From: Prevotella sp. | GTDB lineage: Bacteria > Bacteroidota > Bacteroidia > Bacteroidales > Bacteroidaceae | Assembly: GCA_016283605.1 (NCBI GenBank) | Contig: JAEENF010000084.1 | Location: 1 to 11,607 of the forward strand | DNA: 11,607 nt | Direction: 5' to 3' | Part shown: positions 1 to 6,995 of the stretch, one piece after another | How positions within the stretch are numbered: the first letter of the stretch is position 1 | Layout: every line of letters starts with the position of its first letter | The notes under the pieces: model-generated | What the model saw: only the letters and a program-made list of their open reading frames with translations | The model's database searches: none | Told to the model about the DNA's origin: nothing | Position numbers and translations under genes: made by a program

Positions 1-591
1 GGCACGGGCCAGCGGCGACGACTCCATATAATCGGCACACTCCACGATGGGAATGTCGAGCTCCTCTATCTTACCATAGCCACCGCTATTCTCGAAAGGA
101 GAGAGGAAAAGGGCGTCAGGATAATCGTCGATAATCTTCTCGATGACGGGACTCATACCGTCGCCGACATCCGTTATCCGACCTTCACTGACCTGTTGCT
201 GCACCCAGGGAATCTTGATGTACTTCAGATCGGCCACGCCAGAGATGCAGTCTTGTTTCTGGAAGTCCATCAGCATGGCACAATGGACGGTGGTGAACAT
301 GACGGCACGACGCAGAGGTGTCCTGATGACGGTACCTTCGGGAAGTGAAGAGTGAAGAGTGAAGAGTGAAGAATCGGGCACAAGGATATATTTGTGCAAG
401 GTCATGCCCTCCTTCCAGGGGTTGTGGAGTGACACCACCGTGTACTCAGGGTATTTGACAACCGTGAGCTGGGTGGCATATTTGAAAAGGACGGTATCGC
501 CCTGCTCCTGCGAAGCCGACGTCTGCCGACCTCCGCAGGAGAGGACAATACATGCCCATACGAGTAGTTTAACGTACAATCTCAATGTCAT
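1..591 (-). CDS. btuF: BtuF-like periplasmic B12-binding ABC transporter lipoprotein (partial, 3' end missing)
   Basis: The first 197 codons of a substrate-binding lipoprotein run off the left edge. I read the start as the ATG at 591-589, which overlaps the end of the preceding gene by 23 bases. It gives MTLRLYVKLLVWACIVLSCG, a lipoprotein signal with Arg4 and Lys8, a hydrophobic core and the lipidated Cys at 19; TTG codons at 585 and 579 are alternatives. The body has the features of helical-backbone metal/cobalamin receptors: 'NPWKEG', 'PLRRAVMFTTVH', 'CISGVADLKYI', a stretch with 'DVGDGMSPVIEKI', and 'LFLSPFENSGGYGKIEELDIPIVE'. The expected role is to carry B12 from BtuB to a BtuCD permease, probably encoded just left of the window. 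Residues 74-83 (SSLFTLHSSL) are encoded by a heptamer repeat and are not expected in the family. An iron-chelate binding protein is the main alternative; the riboswitch-led operon favours B12. Confidence 0.85.
   Translation of the reverse strand, partial: MTLRLYVKLLVWACIVLSCGGRQTSASQEQGDTVLFKYATQLTVVKYPEYTVVSLHNPWKEGMTLHKYILVPDSSLFTLHSSLPEGTVIRTPLRRAVMFTTVHCAMLMDFQKQDCISGVADLKYIKIPWVQQQVSEGRITDVGDGMSPVIEKIIDDYPDALFLSPFENSGGYGKIEELDIPIVECADYMESSPLARA
345..372 (-). repeat. TCTTCAC heptamer array, four units, in frame inside btuF
   Basis: There are four perfect tandem copies of GTGAAGA on the plus strand (345-351, 352-358, 359-365, 366-372), read by btuF on the other strand as TCTTCAC. In that direction the repeat has no stop codon in any frame and encodes residues 74-83, between 'LHKYILVPD' and 'PEGTVIRTPL', probably a surface loop. 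Unlike the other arrays in the window, it lacks the adjoining 12-base tag GCGGTAGCAAAT. Confidence 0.9.
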
Positions 592-1327
592 CGATACAGA
601 TGTAGGTCGGAGTGGTCAGACCCCAGTCGTTCTTCTTGGTACCGTCGAAGTTGAAGCTCAGGCTCTTAACAACGCCCAGGCTGCTCAGGTCAGCATAGAG
701 CCAGCGCCATGCGTAATCACCATCCTTGGCCAGATAGATGTCGACACTTGCGGTGGTGTCGTCGAGTTTGGTACCTGTAACGGTGCACTTCAGCCAGTCT
801 TCGTCGCCGAAGAAACCTGGTGACATACCGTCACCGTTGATGATGGCGTCGGCAGTCCAAGCGTCATTGGTGTAGAAGAAACCTTTCACGAGGGCACCCT
901 TATCACCCAGCTCGATGGTCTCTCCGAAGGGAAAGACCACGCAGAAGTTGCTACCGCTATGTGCACCGCCAGCAAAGTTATTGAACTGATCGGGGATCAT
1001 GTTCTTATAAGTGGTTTCAGTGCGGTTAGAGATGGCAAAACCTGTCCAGCTGCTCCAATCAGGGATGAAGTTGGCTGTGAATGTGGCACCGCTCTCTGTA
1101 TAGGAGCAGGTGTACATCTTTGAACCCCAGCTTTCGCCTTCGATACCAGTCTCATCGCCACACCAGAAACCATCGGCATTCAGCGTCTGGTCTTCAAAAC
1201 TGATGATGTAAGACTTGGTAGGAGACGTTGGATTTACCACTGCGTTGTCCTGTTCGCCACAAGAAGTCATTGACAATGCGAAGCCACATACGAGGGCTGC
1301 GAGTCCGAAAAATTTGTTTGTTTTCAT
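569..1327 (-). CDS. DUF4465-type surface lipoprotein, probable BtuH-like cobalamin-binding protein
   Basis: A 252-residue predicted lipoprotein. The signal MKTNKFFGLAALVCGFALSM ends in a lipobox with Cys at 23. The mature part begins with a short polar linker, then one domain starting 'YIISFEDQTLNADGFW'. It has hallmarks I associate with DUF4465: 'WSSWTGFAISNRT', a 'FNNFAGGAHSGSNFCVVF' stretch, 'KGFFYTNDAW', 'DWLKCTVTGT', 'VDIYLAKDG', 'WRWLYADLSSLG', and a final 'TPTYICIDDIEIVR'. As I recall, the BtuH B12-binding surface proteins of Bacteroides loci are of this kind; the domain call is firmer than the BtuH call. It lies 30 bases after the 402-residue protein gene and overlaps the start of btuF by 23 bases, so it sits firmly in the B12 operon. 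Likely role: an accessory B12-capturing lipoprotein on the outer surface. No repeat insert is seen in this gene. Confidence 0.8.
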   Translation of the reverse strand: MKTNKFFGLAALVCGFALSMTSCGEQDNAVVNPTSPTKSYIISFEDQTLNADGFWCGDETGIEGESWGSKMYTCSYTESGATFTANFIPDWSSWTGFAISNRTETTYKNMIPDQFNNFAGGAHSGSNFCVVFPFGETIELGDKGALVKGFFYTNDAWTADAIINGDGMSPGFFGDEDWLKCTVTGTKLDDTTASVDIYLAKDGDYAWRWLYADLSSLGVVKSLSFNFDGTKKNDWGLTTPTYICIDDIEIVR

Positions 1328-1357
1328 AATTGTTTTGTTTTAAGTGAATAAAAAATG

Positions 1358-2565
<1,208 letters not shown>

Positions 2566-2566
<1 letters not shown>

Positions 2567-3837
2567 TATCTTGCTGTTTTATAAAGAAATGTTGCATGTG
2601 CTGGGATATCGCCCGTCTTGACCTTCCAGTCGAAGGTGCCGTCGGGCAAGAAGTGGAGCAGTTCACCGCTGGAGACATAGTTCTTGGCATCCATCAGATA
2701 GAAGTCACGATGGATGGGGTTGACGATGATGCCGTAGGGCATGCGGATCTTACTGACCTCAGGCGCATCAGAAAGACTGGTACTGACGATCTGGTGGGTA
2801 CGCACATTGATGATGCCGTAGGTGACGGTATTCGTCATCGTGATCTCACTCCACTGACTGCCATAGAAATAGAGCGAATCGCCCACGATACACAGGTCGC
2901 TGACGGGTTGGTCCAGATGTCCTCCAACGTGCATCTTACCGTCGACACCTTTCTCAAGCCAGTAGATCTTCGACGGCATATCCATGTAGTTTCCACGAGC
3001 CGTCACCCAGAGCTGATGGTATTGATCTGCCTTAAGATGGTGCAGATTGGGGGCCACCTCTACCTTGTCGGTCTCCTGCATCGTCTGCAGGTCAATGACA
3101 CTCACCGTACTCTCATAGCCTTGTCCCGTCATACCCTGATAACCGCCGCTGTTTGCGACATACAGTTTATTGTCAATCACCGCCATCTCCTCAGGCTGGT
3201 AACCCACACTGCACGAGTCTGTTTTCTCGAGACTAAGGGTGTCGACCTTATAGACACTGCCCAAGGGACTGCTGCTGCCGCTATATACAGAACCGACATA
3301 CGAGGAGACGTAGGCATACTGGTCCTTAAACGTGACGTAACGGCAGTTGGGAATATCCACCTTCCCAATTCTGACGGCATCCTCAGCGCGGGCCACCTCT
3401 ACCTTGTTGGAACAGTTGATGACCAGCCAGAGGCGCGAGCCATAGATCTGACAGTCGTTGCCCACGTCGCCCAGTGCCATCACCGTATTCGGATTACGTT
3501 CTGAATAGATATTCCGATAATAATGTGTGGTAGAGTCGTTGCCAGAGAGGTCGAGATAGTCGAGGGTGGCTTTGTTGGAACCCATATTGCCCTCGTTGAG
3601 CAGATACATGCCGACAATCTCGCTCTTGACGGTCTTCCCGCCAGTATTGATATCCTCCATCGGCACCACCATCACATCGTTCCTGCAGGCAGACAACAAG
3701 AGGATTATTAACGTCAACAAAGGATTTTTTAACGACAACCATGACAACTCAGACAACTTTTTTACTCTCGACCAGCGGTCGAGGGAGCAGCTAGAATGTT
3801 GTCTGAGTTGTCCAAGTTGTCGTTTATCTAAATTCAT
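2566..3837 (-). CDS. btuG: BtuG-like surface beta-propeller lipoprotein, cobalamin capture
   Basis: A 423-residue predicted lipoprotein. A long N-terminus encoded by a 109-bp palindromic repeat (residues 1-36) leads into the hydrophobic 'NPLLTLIILLLSAC' with the lipidated Cys at 51. The rest has the rhythm of a YncE/DUF5074-type propeller, with repeated blade signatures: 'YLLNEGNMGSNKATLDYLDLSGN', 'YVTFKDQYAYVSSYVG', 'GYQPEEMAVIDNKLYVANSG', 'ESTVSVIDLQTMQETDKVEV', 'APNLHHLKADQYHQLWVTARG' and 'PYGIIVNPIHRDFYLMDAKNYV'. It lies 8 bases after btuB, the arrangement of Bacteroides btuB-btuG pairs, where BtuG is a surface lid that binds B12 very tightly and passes it to BtuB. Its stop overlaps the next start (TAATG). 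The start at 3837 is the only ATG upstream of the signal core; whether residues 1-24 are really translated is uncertain. Confidence 0.85.
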
Positions 3838-3839
3838 TG
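3731..3839. repeat. 109-bp palindromic element, copy 2
   Basis: The same length and layout as the copy at 2451-2559. The arms at 3731-3757 and 3798-3824 are inverted repeats pairing at 24 of 27 positions, ending in AACGACAAC and GTTGTCGTT. The central near-palindrome is CTCGACCAGCGGTCGAG (3767-3783). Positions 20 and 75 of the element are C and G here but T and A in copy 1, a base-pair-preserving change. It contains the start codon of the BtuG-like gene and encodes its first 36 residues. Confidence 0.87.
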
Positions 3840-3845
3840 TCGTTT

Positions 3846-5846
3846 TTATATTTCTACGGTTAAAGAAAGGGCATAGTTCCTGCCGGGCATCGGATAATTC
3901 ACGATGACCTCATAATCCTGGTCCAAAAGATTATTCACTTCTGCCTGAACTATGAACTTTGAACTATGAACTATGAACTGATACCGCAGCGACAGGTCGC
4001 TGGTGTACCAGGGTTCCATGTGGTTATAGAGGATATTCTCCTGTTCGTCGTAGCGTTCACCGGCATAGATGAACGAGTAGTTCAGGTTCCAGTCCTTATA
4101 CGTCAGACCCACAATCGCCGAGCCGGAATGCCAGGGGATATAGGGTATCTGATGCTTATAATAAGAGGTGGAAGGGTCGGTGACGTCACGCGCATCCTGA
4201 TAGGTGTACTGTGCACGGGTCGTAGCCACCAGGTCTTTGCCTACTTGGAAGTCGGCCTCAGCCTCCACATCGATACCCTTGATGTGTACCTTACCCAGAT
4301 TCAACATCGTCCAACGGAACTGCTGTCCCTTAGGATAAGCCACAATCTTATCGTGTACCGTATTATAATAGGCATCGAAATGCATCTCGACATGACGGAC
4401 GATGCCTCGTTCGAAATGTTTGTTGAGGGCAAAGCCGGCATCATATTGCAGCGCACTCTCTGGCACGAGGCTGGCATTACCCATATCCGTATAATAGAGA
4501 TCATTGAAGGTGGGCATGCGGAAACTCTTCTTGACGTAGGCTCGCATGGAGAAGAAAGTTCCCTTGAAGGGGTAGATGTTGACAAAAACTGCCGGAGTCA
4601 GTTTTTGGAGTGAAGCTACCGCTGTCCTGTGAGAGCGGTCGTTAATGAAAGTAGCAAGGAGGGACCCCTGTGCCTTCAGATGCTTATAGTCAACGGCAGT
4701 AGCCAGACTCACAAGGTTGGAGATTCGTGTGGGATAGGCGAAGTTATAGATGTCGGCATCCAGCTTGTTCCATTTGAAATCGTAACTCAGAGAAGTACTC
4801 CAGTTTGGCAACAACTCGAGCACATTGGCAGTGGAGATATAGAGTTCCTGTTGTTTGTAACGGTTATCTACAGGCAACTGGGTAGAGTCCTTATTCACAT
4901 AGTGGGTGTTGTAATAGGCGTATTTCGCCAGCCATCGCGTGGAAAAGCCTTCACCGATATTCTTATCGAAGGCGGCCTGAAAGAATGTGTTCAGATCCTG
5001 CTGGCGTTCTCCCCTTCGCCACACATTATTCACGATGGCTCCAGGGATACCTCGTGCGGAATTATAGAGATAACCCTTTAGCTGCCAGCCACCGTTATTC
5101 AGACGTCCGAAGAGATTGGCCTCGATACGTTCGGCGTGGATATCGCCATTCTGACGAATAGCGGTGGTATCCCAGGCCGTCTCACCGTTGGGGAAACGAC
5201 GTTCATAACGGAACTTATACTTGCCGCTGGCGGTCAGAAATCCTGCACTGACGGAAGAACTCACAGTCTCTGACAACTTCTGCTCCCAGAGTGTCGAGAA
5301 ACGGAACATATCACTTGAACCATACTGCGTCTTGAATCGCAACTTATAATTATGCATTGAAAACTCTGGCGCCTTCGTACGGATATAGATCGCTCCCGCA
5401 TTGCCGAAATCGCTGGCAGGTTGGAAGATGGCACTCTTCTGTCCGTTGTAGAGGGTAATCTCTTCTATATTGTCGAGTGAGAACTGTCCGAGGTCTATCT
5501 GGCCGTTCTGGGCATTGCCTAATTGCACACCATCGTAGCTGATACCCAAATGGTGGGTTCCCATAGAACGGATATTGACGGTCTTGATACCTCCCACACC
5601 ACCGTAGTCTTTCAGTTGAATACCAGAGAAATAGCGCAGGGCATCAGCAACGGAGTGGGTGTTGAGCTTTTCCAACATCTCGCCATTAAGTTTTTGGCTT
5701 GGCACCACTTCACGCATGGCAGGTCTCGATACCACAACAATCTCCCGGACATGTTGTACGGAATCCAACTTGCTCTGTGCTCTTGTCATCAGACTTAAGC
5801 AGCAAGCAAAAGCTGCCAATGCGGTAGCAAATTCTTCACTTTTCAC
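3846..5846 (-). CDS. btuB: BtuB-type TonB-dependent outer-membrane cobalamin receptor
   Basis: 666 residues with a GTG start at 5846-5844. A short signal peptide ends near 'TRAQ' (residue 24). A TonB-box-like 'REIVVVS' (34-40) precedes the plug: 'LNTHSVADALRYFSGIQLKDYGG', 'GIKTVNIRSMGTHHLGISYDG', 'NAQNGQIDLGQFSLDNIEEITLYNG' and 'GNAGAIYIRTKAP'. The rest is a 22-strand-type barrel with 'KSFRMPTFNDLYYTDMGNASLVPES' and a final 'VEVNNLL-like' segment, 'NYPMPGRNYALSLTVEI', of ordinary family length. It imports B12 across the outer membrane using TonB energy, consistent with the cobalamin riboswitch directly upstream. Two oddities: the start lies inside a TCTTCAC-family heptamer array, so residues 1-8 (read MKSEEFAT) come from the repeat and its tag; and residues 623-634 (QFIVHSSKFIVQ) come from a second heptamer family near the last strands. 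No other in-frame ATG precedes the signal, because TGA lies at 5852-5850. Confidence 0.93.
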   Translation of the reverse strand: MKSEEFATALAAFACCLSLMTRAQSKLDSVQHVREIVVVSRPAMREVVPSQKLNGEMLEKLNTHSVADALRYFSGIQLKDYGGVGGIKTVNIRSMGTHHLGISYDGVQLGNAQNGQIDLGQFSLDNIEEITLYNGQKSAIFQPASDFGNAGAIYIRTKAPEFSMHNYKLRFKTQYGSSDMFRFSTLWEQKLSETVSSSVSAGFLTASGKYKFRYERRFPNGETAWDTTAIRQNGDIHAERIEANLFGRLNNGGWQLKGYLYNSARGIPGAIVNNVWRRGERQQDLNTFFQAAFDKNIGEGFSTRWLAKYAYYNTHYVNKDSTQLPVDNRYKQQELYISTANVLELLPNWSTSLSYDFKWNKLDADIYNFAYPTRISNLVSLATAVDYKHLKAQGSLLATFINDRSHRTAVASLQKLTPAVFVNIYPFKGTFFSMRAYVKKSFRMPTFNDLYYTDMGNASLVPESALQYDAGFALNKHFERGIVRHVEMHFDAYYNTVHDKIVAYPKGQQFRWTMLNLGKVHIKGIDVEAEADFQVGKDLVATTRAQYTYQDARDVTDPSTSYYKHQIPYIPWHSGSAIVGLTYKDWNLNYSFIYAGERYDEQENILYNHMEPWYTSDLSLRYQFIVHSSKFIVQAEVNNLLDQDYEVIVNYPMPGRNYALSLTVEI
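3946..3980 (-). repeat. AGTTCAT heptamer array, five units, in frame near the BtuB C-terminus
   Basis: Five units of TGAACTA type lie on the plus strand (3946-3952, 3953-3959, 3960-3966, 3967-3973, 3974-3980); the second reads TGAACTT and the last TGAACTG. In the btuB direction a perfect array would place TAG in frame. The T-for-A change in the second unit turns that codon into AAG (Lys), so the receptor reads through as QFIVHSSKFIVQ. Confidence 0.88.
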
Positions 5847-5860
5847 TCTTCATTCTTCAC
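5821..5860 (-). repeat. TCTTCAC heptamer array with 12-base tag at the btuB start
   Basis: On the minus strand four heptamers (GTGAAGA, ATGAAGA, GTGAAAA, GTGAAGA; 5860-5833) are followed by the tag ATTTGCTACCGC (5832-5821). The same four-plus-tag layout occurs at 11289-11328 and, inverted, at 11435-11474. Here it spans the junction between the riboswitch leader and the btuB coding sequence and contains the GTG start. Confidence 0.9.
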
Positions 5861-5866
5861 TTCCAT
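5843..5866 (-). other. Possible 7-residue leader ORF overlapping the btuB start
   Basis: An ATG at 5866-5864, at the 5' edge of the heptamer array, opens the reading MEVKNEE followed by TGA at 5845-5843. That TGA overlaps the btuB GTG (5846-5844) as GTGA, a classic coupling arrangement. The ATG may be the ancestral btuB start, cut off by the array and replaced by the GTG. No ribosome-binding data support it; this is a reading of the sequence only. Confidence 0.4.
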
Positions 5867-5903
5867 TGTCGCCTAACCCCAGAGGCCAACAACGATCATC
5901 ATC

Positions 5904-6053
5904 CATCGGCAGGTCTTCTGACTTGTCGTCAGGCAGCAAACGTCTTCCCAAAACTATCAGTGACATTTGTTTGCGCCTTGAAGGACGACTCACAGCAGCG
6001 GGACTGTACGGGACTTCCACCCGTTTCCCTTTTCATCACCTAAGGTGAACCGA
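5904..6053 (-). promoter_or_regulatory. Cobalamin riboswitch upstream of btuB
   Basis: Read on the minus strand, the element opens with CGGTTCACCTTAGGTGATGA (6052-6033). It continues with AAAAGGGAA, the GTGGAAGTCCCGTACAGTCCCGC core and GCTGTGAG, and ends with the B12-box AGTCAGAAGACCTGCC (5923-5908). These are the canonical conserved blocks of adenosyl/aquocobalamin riboswitches in the canonical order. About 58 bases separate the B12 box from the btuB start. No U-tailed terminator is visible there, so control is more likely at translation initiation, by masking of the start region, than by termination. It should repress the whole B12 uptake operon when cobalamin is abundant. Confidence 0.95.
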
Positions 6054-6063
6054 ATTCAGAGTG

Positions 6064-6071
6064 CAAAGATA
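6064..6071 (-). promoter_or_regulatory. Bacteroidetes -7 element of the B12 operon
   Basis: TATCTTTG on the minus strand (6071-6064) matches TAnnTTTG and would start transcription a few bases before the riboswitch. At the usual 19-base spacing the -33 position (6094-6091) reads GATA, so no good TTTG element is present. The promoter may be weak or need an activator. Confidence 0.55.
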
Positions 6072-6134
6072 AACAAAAACTTTGAAACCTTATCATTTTT
6101 TAGGGATTTTCCTTCGTTTTTTAGGGGAAACCCC

Positions 6135-6165
6135 TTGGAGGGCACTTCTGTTATATGTAATTTTG
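6135..6165 (+). promoter_or_regulatory. Bacteroidetes-type promoter of the small beta-barrel gene
   Basis: TTGG (6135-6138), 19 bases, then TAATTTTG (6158-6165), matching the TTTG / TAnnTTTG pattern. It lies about 28 bases before the chosen ATG at 6193 and is divergent from the B12 operon promoter. Confidence 0.65.
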
Positions 6166-6192
6166 CAGCGTCGAACAATTAAAAGAAAGGAT

Positions 6193-6891
6193 ATGAAAAT
6201 GAAAAAAACGTTGATGATTTTGTTGAGCCTGATGCTCACCATGCCTCTGATGGCACAATACAGACGGCCTCATGTCCGTCCCTCTCGTCCACATTTCAGA
6301 CCAAGACCCGTTGCCGTCGTCCACAGCGACCATTACTACGGCGATCCTACTGACATCTATGTAGGATTCCGCGTAGGTGGGGCACTCTCGACATTGAATT
6401 CAGACGATTCTTATTTCGATGACGGTAAGATGCGTACTGGTATCCATGCGGGGATGGTGATCGGTTTCCAGACTGCTCCACAGGTGCCGCTTTACTTCGA
6501 GACGGGTCTCTTATATGTAGAAAAAGGTGGTAAATGCGACAGTCGTAGTAGAGATTATACCTATAGTCTGAACTACCTGGAGATGCCGATGGTGTTAAAA
6601 TTCGATTGTGAGGTAGACGGGGGAGTGAGTATCCAACCCTTCTTCGGCGGTTATATCGCCGCAGGTGTCGGAGGAAAGATCAAAGATACCTATAACCGTC
6701 GGAACTATAGTTCCTATGACGACGAAGGCTTCAAACGTTTCGATGCAGGATTGAGGATGGGTTGTGGCTTCCAGTTCGACCATCTTTATGCTGAGGCAGG
6801 TTATGACCTGGGACTGACCAATGTCGGACGAGAGTATTTCGACAGGACACACACCAGTTCGCTCTTCGCCACCCTCGGCGTGAACTTCTAA
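6193..6891 (+). CDS. Small outer-membrane beta-barrel protein (PorT-like fold)
   Basis: 232 residues. I choose the ATG at 6193, preceded by AAAGAAAGG, because it opens a clean signal peptide, MKMKKTLMILLSLMLTMPLM, cleaved after 'AQ'. The longer in-frame ATG at 6082 would lie upstream of the promoter. The mature N-terminus is a basic His/Arg/Pro segment, 'YRRPHVRPSRPHFRPRP' (residues 23-39). Alternating strands typical of an 8-stranded barrel follow: 'DIYVGFRVGGALSTL', 'GIHAGMVIGFQ', 'PLYFETGLLYVEKGG', 'YLEMPMVLKFD', 'IQPFFGGYIAAGVGG', 'RFDAGLRMGCGFQF' and 'LYAEAGYDLGL', with a terminal 'SLFATLGVNF' ending in Phe. This is the common Bacteroidales 'porin family / PorT' barrel; its specific role is unknown. 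It is monocistronic, with its own promoter and terminator. Confidence 0.85.
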   Translation: MKMKKTLMILLSLMLTMPLMAQYRRPHVRPSRPHFRPRPVAVVHSDHYYGDPTDIYVGFRVGGALSTLNSDDSYFDDGKMRTGIHAGMVIGFQTAPQVPLYFETGLLYVEKGGKCDSRSRDYTYSLNYLEMPMVLKFDCEVDGGVSIQPFFGGYIAAGVGGKIKDTYNRRNYSSYDDEGFKRFDAGLRMGCGFQFDHLYAEAGYDLGLTNVGREYFDRTHTSSLFATLGVNF

Positions 6892-6895
6892 AAGT

Positions 6896-6930
6896 GTTGC
6901 ATAGTGGTCGCCACTATGCAACTTTTTTTT
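6896..6930 (+). terminator. Strong intrinsic terminator
   Basis: A perfect 12-bp stem GTTGCATAGTGG / CCACTATGCAAC with a TCG loop (6896-6922), followed by eight T (6923-6930). It begins five bases after the beta-barrel stop codon and separates that gene from the phosphatase operon. Confidence 0.95.
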
Positions 6931-6937
6931 ATTTTTC

Positions 6938-6968
6938 TTGCATAATTCCTAAAAAATGTTTACCTTTG
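6938..6968 (+). promoter_or_regulatory. Bacteroidetes-type promoter of the PAP2 operon
   Basis: TTGC (6938-6941), exactly 19 bases, then TACCTTTG (6961-6968), just after the upstream terminator. A 27-base leader follows before the ATG at 6996. Confidence 0.7.
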
Positions 6969-6995
6969 TGCCCATAACGTAAAATAATTCGAATT

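Noticed and set aside
345..372. CRISPR array or VNTR interpretation of the heptamers
   Set aside because: The units are 7 bases without spacers and with no cas genes, so not CRISPR; the constant count of four in all copies argues against a plain variable tandem repeat.
359..823. Plus-strand frame across btuF and the DUF4465 gene
   Set aside because: It crosses two real minus-strand genes and begins inside the heptamer array.
6103..6135. TTTTTTAGGG direct repeat and GGGGAAACCCC palindrome upstream of the barrel gene
   Set aside because: The stem is only 4 bp and the repeat is AT-driven; it overlaps the -33 element region and shows no further structure that would support an operator or terminator.
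6082..6192. N-terminal extension of the small beta-barrel protein to the ATG at 6082
   Set aside because: It would start upstream of the -33/-7 promoter and place 37 residues before a perfect signal peptide; the ATG at 6193 is better.
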